DNA of 64,000 nucleotides from Marinobacter sp. F4206. Its GTDB lineage: Bacteria; Pseudomonadota; Gammaproteobacteria; Pseudomonadales; Oleiphilaceae. The notes beneath the pieces are model-generated. The model worked only from the letters and a program-made list of their open reading frames with translations. It was not told the origin of the DNA and searched no databases. Below, one piece after another: positions 37,835 to 47,057 of the stretch (positions are counted from its first letter, which is position 1; the number at the start of each line of letters is the position of its first letter). The position numbers were made by a program, and so were the translations under genes. The stretch covers positions 2,232,001 to 2,296,000 of the forward strand of contig NZ_JAHXKI010000002.1 of assembly GCF_019392195.1 (NCBI RefSeq), read 5' to 3'.

Positions 37835-38473
37835 TCAGACTCCGTAGCGATCCCGATAACTGGCCACCTTTTCGGCGTGGCCGGAGAATTCCGGTTTTGT
37901 CTTCAGGTAGTCCAGAACCTGTTCCAGGCGGATGATGCTGACCACCGGGATGCCGAATTCCTGCTCGACTTCCTGAATGGCGGACAGTTCCTTGTTGCCT
38001 TTTTCCTGGCGGTCCAGCGCGATCAGCACGCCTGCCGGTTCGGCGCCGGCGCCGCGAATCAGATCAATGGATTCCCGGATGGCGGTGCCTGCCGTAATCA
38101 CGTCGTCCACGATCAGGACCTTGCCCTGCAATGGCGCGCCAACAACATTGCCGCCCTCGCCATGATCTTTCTTTTCCTTGCGGTTAAAGGCAAAGGGTTT
38201 GCTGTTACCGTCTGTAGCCAGGGCCATGGCAGTCACCGTGGCCAACGGTATGCCCTTATAGGCAGGTCCGAAAATGATGTCATAATCCAGCCCACTGCGT
38301 TCTATCGCGGCGGCATAGGCCTTGCTTAGTTGAAGTAGGTCGTCGCCGGTGTTGAACAGCCCCGCGTTAAAAAAGTACGGACTGGTACGGCCGGATTTGA
38401 GCGTGAATTCACCAAAGCGAAGTACGTTCCGGCGAATGGCAAATTCGATGAAATTTTGCTGATAGTCGTGCAT
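37835..38473 (-). CDS. pyrE: Orotate phosphoribosyltransferase
   Basis: The 212-residue enzyme makes OMP from orotate and [25 protein letters not shown], the [10 protein letters not shown] flexible loop and the PRPP motif [18 protein letters not shown] are intact. It is divergent from crc across 81 bp, as in Pseudomonas. Confidence 0.95.
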   Translation of the reverse strand: MHDYQQNFIEFAIRRNVLRFGEFTLKSGRTSPYFFNAGLFNTGDDLLQLSKAYAAAIERSGLDYDIIFGPAYKGIPLATVTAMALATDGNSKPFAFNRKEKKDHGEGGNVVGAPLQGKVLIVDDVITAGTAIRESIDLIRGAGAEPAGVLIALDRQEKGNKELSAIQEVEQEFGIPVVSIIRLEQVLDYLKTKPEFSGHAEKVASYRDRYGV

Positions 38474-38554
38474 GACAAGGCTTCTGGCGGGTGTGGATCT
38501 TTAATTAGCGCGTAAAAACGGTATCATACACACAAACCGAATCAGGGAACACGT

Positions 38555-39361
38555 ATGCGGGTAGTATCAATCAGCGTCAATGGCTTGGCCCAGGCCGTTG
38601 ATAAAGGTTTTTTTGACTGGCTAGCCGATCAGGACGCGGACGTTGTATGCGTTCAGGATCACCGCATGCGCGCCTATGAGATTGAGGATTTCAATCTTAT
38701 CCCGGAAGGCTACGAGGCTTACTTCATCGACGGCGAGAAGAATGAGGATGGCGGTGTTGGTATCTATACCCGCCATTTCCCGAAGGCCATCATGTATGGC
38801 TTCGCCAATGAGCAGGCAGACCGGGAAGGTCGGTTTATCCAAGCGGACTTCGACAAGGTGTCGGTCGCCTGTGTGCTGGCCCCGTGCGCCCTGGGTCGGG
38901 AGGAGGAGTTGCTCGGTGAGGACGACCTCACGGTGCTGGATCACAAGGATGAGTTCATGGATGGCTTCGGGCTGCACATGCAGAAGACCCTGCGCAAGCG
39001 ACGTCAGTTTATCTTCTGTGCCAACCTCCAGACTGCCCATCATGTGACCGATGCCAGCCCGTTGTATCACAAACACGACTTTTCCGGCTTCCTGCCCCAC
39101 GAGCGGGCATGGCTGGATCGTCTGTTTGATGAGATGGGCTGTATTGATGCGTTCCGGGAAATCAACAAGCAAAGCGGCCAGTTCACCTGGTGGCCGGAGC
39201 AGGCCGAGGGCGCCCGCCGTAATGCCGGAATTCGGGTGGACTACCACCTGCTGACGCCGGGCATCCGTAATACTATCCAGGATGGCTGGATTGATGACGC
39301 CACCCGTTTCTCGGATCACGCGCCGGTGATCATGGATTACGACATCGAAATTGGTTTCTAG
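38555..39361 (+). CDS. crc: Catabolite repression control protein Crc
   Basis: The 268-residue protein has the exonuclease III/EEP fold but lacks catalytic residues. The ExoIII metal Glu (QE) is Asp in VVCVQDHRM, and the GDMN site is degenerate (FCANLQTAHHV), while the FSDHAPVIMDY ending is kept. The overall pattern (RRQFIFCANLQTAH, HERAWLDRLFDEMGCIDAFRE, FTWWPEQ, VDYHLLTPGIR) follows Pseudomonas Crc, which acts with Hfq to silence catabolic mRNAs. Position between pyrE and rph also matches. An active nuclease is unlikely. No CrcZ/CrcY-like RNA was found in the window. Confidence 0.88.
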   Translation: MRVVSISVNGLAQAVDKGFFDWLADQDADVVCVQDHRMRAYEIEDFNLIPEGYEAYFIDGEKNEDGGVGIYTRHFPKAIMYGFANEQADREGRFIQADFDKVSVACVLAPCALGREEELLGEDDLTVLDHKDEFMDGFGLHMQKTLRKRRQFIFCANLQTAHHVTDASPLYHKHDFSGFLPHERAWLDRLFDEMGCIDAFREINKQSGQFTWWPEQAEGARRNAGIRVDYHLLTPGIRNTIQDGWIDDATRFSDHAPVIMDYDIEIGF

Positions 39362-39370
39362 GTCGGGGCA

Positions 39371-39482
39371 GGCATTGGCGTAGGGCCTTCTGCCCAGACA
39401 CGCTGCGAGTACATCCCTGTACGCTTGTTTCTGGCCATCCATGGCCTTCAACAGTCTGGGCAAAAGGCTCTCCGCCAACGCC
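39371..39482. repeat. 112-bp nested palindrome between crc and rph
   Basis: Outer arms of 29 bp (39371-39399 and 39454-39482) match at about 25 positions as inverted repeats. Between them are two smaller hairpins, GTACA-tccc-TGTAC (39409-39422) and GGCCAT-cc-ATGGCC (39433-39446), so the folded form is a three-way junction. It may end both convergent transcripts or be one copy of a dispersed REP-like element. Confidence 0.75.
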
Positions 39483-39501
39483 CAGACTCTGCGGTTCTGC
39501 T

Positions 39502-40218
39502 TTAACCTTCCAGCGCTGCCTTCTGAATCTCAAACAGCTGCTCAATGCCGTTCTTGGCCAGCTCAAGCATGCTGTCCAGTTCGCCTTTCACGAACGGTGC
39601 GCCTTCGGCGGTGCCCTGGATTTCGATGAAGCCACCCTGGTCGGTCATGATCACGTTCATGTCGGTCTCGGCTTCGGAGTCTTCCGGGTAATCCAGATCG
39701 ACGACCGGAGTGCCTTTGTAGACCCCGACTGAAAACGCGGCGACCATCTGTTTGAGCGGAGATTTTTTCAGGCGCTTTTCGGCAACCAGGTGGTTCAGTG
39801 CATCCACCAGTGCCACGCAGCCGCCGGTGATGGCTGCGGTTCGGGTGCCGCCATCGGCCTGGATGACATCGCAGTCGATGGTGATGCTGTGTTCACCCAG
39901 AGCGCTCAGGTCAACGGCGGCGCGCAGGGAGCGGCCGATCAGGCGCTGAATTTCCACGGTGCGTCCACCCTGTTTGCCACGGGCCGCTTCGCGGCCCATG
40001 CGGCTGCCGGTGGAGCGGGGCAGCATGCCGTATTCGGCGGTGATCCAGCCTTTGCCTTCACCACGCAGGAATGGGGGAACCTTGTTTTCGACGGAGGCAG
40101 TGCAGATCACTTTGGTGTCCCCGAATTCCACCAGAACCGAACCCTCGGCATGGCGGGTGTAATTACGGGTGATTCGAACGTCTCTGGGTTGCTCGGGCGT
40201 TCTGCCGCTTGGTCGCAT
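39502..40218 (-). CDS. rph: Ribonuclease PH
   Basis: The 238-residue phosphorolytic exonuclease trims tRNA 3' ends. [41 protein letters not shown] and [23 protein letters not shown] are intact. It is full length, unlike the frameshifted E. coli K-12 copy. Confidence 0.95.
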   Translation of the reverse strand: MRPSGRTPEQPRDVRITRNYTRHAEGSVLVEFGDTKVICTASVENKVPPFLRGEGKGWITAEYGMLPRSTGSRMGREAARGKQGGRTVEIQRLIGRSLRAAVDLSALGEHSITIDCDVIQADGGTRTAAITGGCVALVDALNHLVAEKRLKKSPLKQMVAAFSVGVYKGTPVVDLDYPEDSEAETDMNVIMTDQGGFIEIQGTAEGAPFVKGELDSMLELAKNGIEQLFEIQKAALEG

Positions 40219-40400
40219 AGTGTTTCCTGAAGTCTGAGGTTGGTGTCCGGGCGCGCGTCCCGGTTGGTCGTATTTCGAAAGGCCAACGAGTATAACACGT
40301 CGATCAACCCTCGGCGGCTTTGGCTCGGGTTGCGCTCGCCGTCAGCGTTCCGAGACTGCTAAACTCGATGCTCATGCCATCAACCATGACCGGAGCAACC

Positions 40401-41267
40401 ATGATCCGAAGTATGACCGCGTTTTCCCGAAGGGATGTCCAGGGAGACTGGGGTACGCTGACATGCGAGATTCGCACGGTAAATCATCGGTACCTGGAGC
40501 CTTCGTTCCGCCTGCCCGAGGCCTTTCGTGAACTCGAGAACCCGTTTCGGGAAGAGCTTCGCAAGCAGCTCAAACGGGGCAAGGTGGATGTCTCCATGCG
40601 TCTGCAGTCAGCCGATACGGCCTCCCAAAGCTTCGAAATCAGCGACGATATGGCGAAGGCGCTCAATGAGGCGGCCAATCACGTCAACCGGATTCTCGAT
40701 AATCCTGCGCACATCAGCGCCCTGGATATTCTCCGGTGGCCCGGCGTCATGTCGGTGCCGGAACAGGATTACGGGCCGGCCCGTGCCGCTGCGGCCGATC
40801 TCTTCAAGGAAACGGTTCGCGAGTTGGTGAACGTCCGGGAGCGGGAAGGCGAGCGACTGAAGCCCCTGTTCGAGGACCGTCTGGCGACCATGGCCCGATT
40901 GGTGTCCGAGGTGCGTGAATTGATGCCAGAGCTGCTTGCGGCCCAAGAGCAGAATTTGCGGGACCGTTTCGAGAAGGCGAAGGTGGAACTCGATCCTGAG
41001 CGGGTCGCCCAGGAAATGGTGATGCTGGCGCAGAAAAGCGATGTCGCTGAAGAGTTGGACCGATTGGATGCCCACATCAGCGAAGTCACCGACACCCTGA
41101 AGAGCGACGATGCCATCGGTCGCCGGCTGGATTTCCTGATGCAGGAGCTCAACCGCGAGGCGAACACTCTGAGCAGCAAGAGCATCGACGCCCGGGTTAC
41201 CCGTGCTGCGGTGGATCTGAAAGTTTTGATTGAGCAGATGCGCGAGCAAGTGCAGAACCTCGAGTGA
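40401..41267 (+). CDS. yicC: YicC/YloC-family endoribonuclease
   Basis: The 288-residue protein begins MIRSMTAFSRRDVQGDWGTL with TCEIRTVNHRYLEPSFRLPE, and ends RLDFLMQELNREANTLSSKS plus VDLKVLIEQMREQVQNLE, the two YicC domains. E. coli YicC is a hexameric RNase. The ATG at 40401 is chosen on the family start; 27 upstream codons are not conserved. It is divergent from rph and upstream of gmk, as in Pseudomonas. Confidence 0.92.
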   Translation: MIRSMTAFSRRDVQGDWGTLTCEIRTVNHRYLEPSFRLPEAFRELENPFREELRKQLKRGKVDVSMRLQSADTASQSFEISDDMAKALNEAANHVNRILDNPAHISALDILRWPGVMSVPEQDYGPARAAAADLFKETVRELVNVREREGERLKPLFEDRLATMARLVSEVRELMPELLAAQEQNLRDRFEKAKVELDPERVAQEMVMLAQKSDVAEELDRLDAHISEVTDTLKSDDAIGRRLDFLMQELNREANTLSSKSIDARVTRAAVDLKVLIEQMREQVQNLE

Positions 41268-41341
41268 GGTGCGGGCGCCGGCCGAAAACCGTATACTGCC
41301 GCGCTTTCCAGGTGCTGCTGCGGTTTCGGGTGGCCTTCTGA

Positions 41342-41995
<654 letters not shown>

Positions 41996-42086
41996 GCCGG
42001 ATGGCGGTTATAGCTGTATACAAATTGAACCGGCCGCAGTAAACTACTCGGTCTGCTGAATCAGTCATTTTATTTTCGGGGAAGTT

Positions 42087-42299
42087 ATGGCACGAGTTAC
42101 CGTTGAAGATTGTCTGGAAAACGTTGATAACCGCTTCCAGCTGGTGATGCTGGCTACCAAGCGTGCCCGTCAGCTCGCGACCAAAGGTGCGGAACCGATG
42201 GTGGCCGAAGAGAACGACAAGCCCACCGTGATCGCGCTGCGCGAAATCGCCGAAGGCAAGGTTGGTCGCGATCTGTTGAAGGAAGAAGACGACGAGTAA
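42087..42299 (+). CDS. rpoZ: RNA polymerase omega subunit
   Basis: The 70-residue protein starts [20 protein letters not shown] and keeps ATKRARQLA and [15 protein letters not shown], the beta'-binding core. It is shorter than E. coli omega (91) because the C-terminal tail is trimmed. In E. coli omega helps form a ppGpp site, in keeping with spoT downstream. Confidence 0.95.
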   Translation: MARVTVEDCLENVDNRFQLVMLATKRARQLATKGAEPMVAEENDKPTVIALREIAEGKVGRDLLKEEDDE

Positions 42300-42403
42300 C
42301 GTCGTTGCGGGTACAAATACGTACCCGTACCTTGGAAGCATTGAAATCTGGCCCCGCGCTTTTATAGTGTATCGATAGAACGTCGTTGGCAGGATCAGGA
42401 AGG

Positions 42404-42431
42404 ACCCGGATGCGTGCATTCGGGTTTTTTT
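42404..42431 (+). terminator. Intrinsic terminator between rpoZ and spoT
   Basis: ACCCGgATG and CATtCGGGT form an interrupted stem followed by seven T. It lies 33 bp before the spoT start, so it could limit read-through into spoT. Confidence 0.7.
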
Positions 42432-42463
42432 GTCCCTGAATTTCAAAAGTATACGGAGGCGCG

Positions 42464-44608
42464 GTGTCGGCAGAGGCTACGGTTGAAGGGCTTGCAAAAG
42501 AGCTGAGTACTTATCTGGATACCAGTCGCGTCAATCAGGTGCGGCGTGCCTACTATTATGCCGAGCAGGCCCACGAAGGGCAGATGCGCAAAAGCGGCGA
42601 CCGTTACATCACCCATCCTCTCGCCGTTGCCCATATCCTCGCGGATCTGCGGCTGGACCATCAAAGCCTGATGGCAGCCATGCTCCACGACGTCATTGAA
42701 GACACCGGTATTCCCAAGGATGCGCTCTCAGAGCAATTTGGCGAGGACGTGGCGGAGCTGGTGGATGGTGTCAGCAAGCTGACACAGATCGAATTCCGGT
42801 CCCGGGCGGAAGCCCAGGCCGAGAATTTTCAGAAGATGACGCTGGCCATGGCACGGGACATCCGTGTGATCCTGGTAAAACTGGCGGACCGCCTGCACAA
42901 CATGCGCACCCTGGGCCCCATGCCCTATGAAAAACGCCAGCGCATTGCGACCGAAACCCTCGACATCTATGCGCCCATCGCCAATCGCCTGGGCATGCAT
43001 TCCATTTGCACTGAGCTCGAAGATCTCGGTTTCTCCTCCCTGTACCCGATGCGATCGAAATACATCTCCAAGGCGGTCGACAAGCTGAGGGGAAGTCATC
43101 GGGAAATCATTGACGAGATTCGTGGCAAGTTGCAGGAGAAATTGGAAGAGCGCGGGTTGCCGGGCCGGATTCTCGGGCGGGAAAAGCACCTGAACAGCAT
43201 CTACAACAAGATGAAGTTCAAGCAGAAATCCTTCCACGAAATCATGGACGTGTACGCGTTCCGGATCATTACCGACACCGAGGATGACTGCTATCGCATC
43301 CTCGGCGCCGTGCATAACCTTTACAAACCGTTGCCTGGCCGGTTCAAGGACTACATTGCCATGCCGAAGGCAAACGGTTATCAGTCCCTGCACACGACCC
43401 TGTTCGGCATGCATGTGAACATCGAGATCCAGATCCGCACCGAGGAAATGGAGCACATCGCGAACAATGGTATTGCGGCCCATTGGATGTACAAGAACGA
43501 GCCGAGCAGCGTGACCAACGCCAACCAGGCCCGGGTGGACCGCTGGGTGAAGGGGCTGATGGAGATGCGCGAGCGGGCGGATGACTCCCTCGAGTTCATT
43601 GAGCACGTGAAAGTCGACCTGTTCCCGGACGAGATCTACGTATTCACGCCCAAGGGCAAGATCATGGAGTTGCCCAGTGGCGCCACGCCGGTGGACTTTG
43701 CCTATGCCATCCACACCGATATCGGCAACGCCACCGTCGCCTGCCGGATCAACCGCAACCTCAGTTCCCTGAGTCAGCCATTGCAGAGCGGTCAGACCGT
43801 CGAGATTATCACCGCCCCCGGCGCCCGCCCGAACCCGGCCTGGCTCAGTTTTGTGGTCACTGGCAAAGCCCGCAGCAGCATTCGACACGTGCTCAAGAGT
43901 CAGAAGCGGGCGGAATCCCTGGAGCTGGGCAAAACCCTGCTCAAGAAGTCCCTCAAGGGTTTCGGGACCCGTCTCGCCGATATCAGCGACGTTCAGATCC
44001 AGGCGGTGGTCAATCACAACCAGGTCAACAGCCTGGACGATCTGATCAGCGACATTGGCCTCGGGAATCGCATGGCCTACCTGGTCGCGCGTCAGCTGTT
44101 GACTGGCGCGGAATCGGAGCCCAGTGTCGACGTTGCCCAGGAAACCCACAAAAACGGTGACCACAGCCCCGTCACAATCCGGGGTACCGAAGGCCTGCTG
44201 GTTCGTTTTGCCAGCTGTTGCAAACCGATTCCGGGTGACCCGGTGGTTGGCGTGATGGATTCCGGGAAGGGCATGGTTATCCATTCCGACACCTGCTCCC
44301 GCCTGCCCGAAGACGATGAAGGGCGTGCGCGGTTAACCCACCTCAAGTGGGCCAAGGACATCACCGACGAGTTCTCGGTGGAGTTGCGGGTCGAACTCGA
44401 GCGTCAGCGCGGGGTGATCGCGGAAGTGGCCAATGCGGTGGCAATGGCGGATGGCAATATCGAGCGCATCAACGTTGAAGACCAGAATGCCAAGTTCAGC
44501 ATTGTCAGCCTGGTGCTTCACGTGAATGGGCGCCGGCATCTGGCCCGCGTCATGCGCCGTGTCCGTAACATCCGCGCGGTCACCCACATCGGTCGTGTGC
44601 GCCACTGA
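42464..44608 (+). CDS. spoT: Bifunctional (p)ppGpp synthetase/hydrolase SpoT
   Basis: The 714-residue protein has an HD hydrolase (AMLHDVIEDTGIPKDAL), a synthetase (KEIMDVYAFRIITDTEDDCYRILG-like; YIAMPKANGYQSLHTTLFG), TGS (VYVFTPKGKIMELPSGATPVDFAYAIH), a conserved Cys region (VRFASCCKPIPGDPVVG) and a C-terminal ACT domain. The start is GTG at 42464 with GGAGG 6 bp upstream. An intact HD motif indicates active hydrolysis, so it is SpoT or Rel rather than RelA. Confidence 0.95.
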   Translation: MSAEATVEGLAKELSTYLDTSRVNQVRRAYYYAEQAHEGQMRKSGDRYITHPLAVAHILADLRLDHQSLMAAMLHDVIEDTGIPKDALSEQFGEDVAELVDGVSKLTQIEFRSRAEAQAENFQKMTLAMARDIRVILVKLADRLHNMRTLGPMPYEKRQRIATETLDIYAPIANRLGMHSICTELEDLGFSSLYPMRSKYISKAVDKLRGSHREIIDEIRGKLQEKLEERGLPGRILGREKHLNSIYNKMKFKQKSFHEIMDVYAFRIITDTEDDCYRILGAVHNLYKPLPGRFKDYIAMPKANGYQSLHTTLFGMHVNIEIQIRTEEMEHIANNGIAAHWMYKNEPSSVTNANQARVDRWVKGLMEMRERADDSLEFIEHVKVDLFPDEIYVFTPKGKIMELPSGATPVDFAYAIHTDIGNATVACRINRNLSSLSQPLQSGQTVEIITAPGARPNPAWLSFVVTGKARSSIRHVLKSQKRAESLELGKTLLKKSLKGFGTRLADISDVQIQAVVNHNQVNSLDDLISDIGLGNRMAYLVARQLLTGAESEPSVDVAQETHKNGDHSPVTIRGTEGLLVRFASCCKPIPGDPVVGVMDSGKGMVIHSDTCSRLPEDDEGRARLTHLKWAKDITDEFSVELRVELERQRGVIAEVANAVAMADGNIERINVEDQNAKFSIVSLVLHVNGRRHLARVMRRVRNIRAVTHIGRVRH

Positions 44609-44686
44609 GACGGACCAATGGCCAGTTGACAGCGGCTGCGCCGAGAGGTGAGGATTGGCGTTTTGAAAGAGAGGAATTCCCAGGTC

Positions 44687-45073
44687 ATGACCAACAAATC
44701 CGTTATCCAGACTGAAAACGCCCCGCAGGCGATCGGCACATACTCACAGGCTGTAAAAGCCGGTGACACAGTGTACCTGTCTGGCCAGATTCCGCTGGTT
44801 CCGGAAACCATGGAAGTGGTTGCCGGAGACTTTGCCGCCAAGACACGTCAGGTGTTCGAGAACCTCAAGGCGGTGTGTGAGGCGGCTGGTGGTGAGCTCA
44901 AGGACATCGTGAAGCTCAACATCTACATGACGGACCTCGCTAACTTTGCCACCGTGAATGAAATCATGGCGACGTATTTCGAAGAGCCGTATCCGGCCCG
45001 GGCGGCCGTGGGCGTGGCCGCGCTGCCTAAGGGTGTGCCCATCGAAATGGAAGCGGTGATGGTGCTCAGCTGA
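44687..45073 (+). CDS. ridA: RidA enamine/imine deaminase
   Basis: The 128-residue protein hydrolyses reactive 2-aminoacrylate and related imines. [23 protein letters not shown] and [22 protein letters not shown] hold the conserved Arg and Glu. The ATG at 44687 is preferred over an upstream in-frame ATG because the family starts there. It follows spoT by 78 bp. Confidence 0.94.
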   Translation: MTNKSVIQTENAPQAIGTYSQAVKAGDTVYLSGQIPLVPETMEVVAGDFAAKTRQVFENLKAVCEAAGGELKDIVKLNIYMTDLANFATVNEIMATYFEEPYPARAAVGVAALPKGVPIEMEAVMVLS

Positions 45074-45103
45074 GGCTAGCCGGCATCGTATGCCGGTCAT
45101 GTG

Positions 45104-45130
45104 AGAAAGGCGGCTACGGCCGCCTTTCTT
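45104..45130. terminator. Bidirectional intrinsic terminator
   Basis: AGAAAGGCGGC-tacg-GCCGCCTTTCTT is a perfect stem. It serves ridA (plus) and the epimerase-like gene (minus). Confidence 0.85.
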
Positions 45131-45146
45131 GTTTGGCTGTCGAAGA

Positions 45147-46013
45147 TTACCGGTTGCCAATTATGGGACGGTAACCCTCCCTGAAACTCGGGTACCGAAA
45201 CCGGAATCCGGTCTTGAGCAGGCGCTGATTGCTGCATCGCTTGCTGCCTGCCCGTCCACCTTTCCTGGCGCCTTCAACCGGCTCCGAGCAAGGCGTCTGT
45301 CGGCGCACCCATTGAACCACCTCGTCCAGCCGAACCGGCTCGCAATCACTGGCCACGTAGAGTTCCTGCAGACCTGTGCCGGACAGTGCCAACTGGACCA
45401 GGTGCTGGACGACCCGGGCGGCATCCTCTTCATGTATGCGATTGCTGAACGGGGCCGGCTTCTGCGGGTCTGTTCGGCCGGCAATGACCTCATCGAGGAA
45501 CCGTTGTCTGGAAGGTCCGTAAATACCGCTGAAGCGCACTACCGTTGCGGGATGCCCGCTTTCCAGGGCTGTTCGCTCCCCGGCCAGAATCTTTTCACCG
45601 CTGAAGCGCACTGGTTGCGTGGCGCTGGTCTCATCGACCCAGCTGTCATCGTCCTGGGAGTAGACGCTGGTACTGCTGATAAAGATGAGTTGCTTGAGCG
45701 GCTGCGCCGCGACGACCGAAAGCAGGTTGGCGAGGCCAGTTACGTAGGCATCCTGGTAGCCCTGTTCGTCATAGCTGGCGGGCGTCAGGCAATAAATGAC
45801 GACATCGAGGTTGTCGGGCACGGCCTTTTCCAGGGATTCTCGGTCCATCAGGTCAGCCTTGAGCCGGTGAATTCCGTCCGGAATCCGGTCCGGATTTCGG
45901 CGTAAGCCGAAGACCGTTGCGGAGTCGGTGAGCAGGCCGGCAATGGCGCCTCCGAGTTTGCCGCAGCCGGCTACCAGGACCCGGGGAGTGTTGGTACCTT
46001 CAGTCATTGCCAT
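45147..46013 (-). CDS. NAD(P)-dependent epimerase/dehydratase-like SDR (YeeZ-like)
   Basis: The 288-residue protein begins with the Rossmann motif VLVAGCGKLGGAIAGLL. LIFISSTSVYSQDDDSWVDE and VRFSGIYGPSRQRFL are typical of extended SDR proteins, but the usual catalytic YxxxK is replaced by SGEKILAGE, as in the YeeZ group of uncertain activity. The ATG at 46013 is used; AAGGA lies 12 bp upstream. It diverges from oxyR by 76 bp, so OxyR control is possible. Confidence 0.8.
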   Translation of the reverse strand: MAMTEGTNTPRVLVAGCGKLGGAIAGLLTDSATVFGLRRNPDRIPDGIHRLKADLMDRESLEKAVPDNLDVVIYCLTPASYDEQGYQDAYVTGLANLLSVVAAQPLKQLIFISSTSVYSQDDDSWVDETSATQPVRFSGEKILAGERTALESGHPATVVRFSGIYGPSRQRFLDEVIAGRTDPQKPAPFSNRIHEEDAARVVQHLVQLALSGTGLQELYVASDCEPVRLDEVVQWVRRQTPCSEPVEGARKGGRAGSKRCSNQRLLKTGFRFRYPSFREGYRPIIGNR

Positions 46014-46089
46014 AGACAATTTCAATCCTTATGCTTGAACCCATAAATAAGCGAAACTTCGACCTGGACCCATTTGACCGGAGCTCAAC

Positions 46090-47049
46090 ATGACCCTCAC
46101 CGAGTTACGATACGTCGTTACGCTTGCCCGTGAAAGGCATTTTGGCCGAGCTGCCGAACGCTGTCATGTCAGCCAGCCGACGCTCAGTGTGGCCGTCAAA
46201 AAACTGGAAGATGAACTCGGCATTCCCCTGTTCGAGCGCAGCAAAAGCAGCATTCGGGTGACCGAAACGGGGCAGCGCATCATTGAGCAGGCCCAGCGTG
46301 TACTCGACCAGGTCGGGGTGATCAAGGATATGGCCCAGGATGGCAAGAACCAGCTGAATTCTCCGCTGAAAGTCGGGGCAATTTACACCATTGGCCCCTA
46401 TCTGTTCCCCCATCTATTGCCGGAACTGCGCCGCGCCGCACCGGACATGCCCTTGTACATCGAAGAAAACTACACGGCAAACCTGCGCCAGAAGCTGCGA
46501 CAGTCCGAGCTCGACGCCATCATTATTGCTTTGCCGTTCGAGGAGCCGGAAGTCCTTACCCTGCCGCTCTACGATGAGCCGTTTGTGGTGCTGTTGCCGG
46601 CCGGGCACCCACTGGCCGAGAAGGATCAGCTGACGGCCGAGGAACTGGCGCAGGAACAGCTGCTGTTGTTGGGGCCGGGGCACTGCTTCCGGGACCAGGT
46701 GCTCGAATCCTGTCCGCCGCTGGTTGAGGCCGTTACCCGGCGTGTCGACGCCGCATCGCCATCCCTGGTGACCGAGGGCAGTTCGCTGGAAACCATCCGG
46801 CACATGGTTGCCTCCGGCCTGGGAATCACGGTTCTGCCACTGTCAGCCGCGACGGCCATGGATTATCACGAGGATATTCTGGCGGTACGGCGGTTCGCGC
46901 CTCCGGTGCCGTTCCGGACCGTGGCTCTCGCCTGGCGGGTGACCTTCCCGCGGCCAAAAGCGATCGACGTCCTGTCACTTGCTGCGAGCCAGTGCCGGGT
47001 CATTGAAAAGGCAAAAACAGATAAGCCAGCCGTGGCCGAAAGCGCCTGA
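46090..47049 (+). CDS. oxyR: OxyR-type LysR hydrogen-peroxide regulator
   Basis: The 319-residue regulator has an N-terminal winged HTH (MTLTELRYVVTLARERHFGR; AAERCHVSQPTLSVAVKKLE). The redox pair GPGHCFRDQVLESC contains Cys199 and Cys208 at the same numbers as E. coli OxyR. Peroxide would form the disulfide and activate catalase and peroxidase genes. It lies 8 bp before recG, as in Pseudomonas, suggesting co-transcription. Confidence 0.95.
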   Translation: MTLTELRYVVTLARERHFGRAAERCHVSQPTLSVAVKKLEDELGIPLFERSKSSIRVTETGQRIIEQAQRVLDQVGVIKDMAQDGKNQLNSPLKVGAIYTIGPYLFPHLLPELRRAAPDMPLYIEENYTANLRQKLRQSELDAIIIALPFEEPEVLTLPLYDEPFVVLLPAGHPLAEKDQLTAEELAQEQLLLLGPGHCFRDQVLESCPPLVEAVTRRVDAASPSLVTEGSSLETIRHMVASGLGITVLPLSAATAMDYHEDILAVRRFAPPVPFRTVALAWRVTFPRPKAIDVLSLAASQCRVIEKAKTDKPAVAESA

Positions 47050-47057
47050 GTTTCCCC

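Noticed and set aside
42728..44284. 518-codon open frame antisense to spoT
   Set aside because: Shadow frame; SpoT domains are complete on the plus strand.
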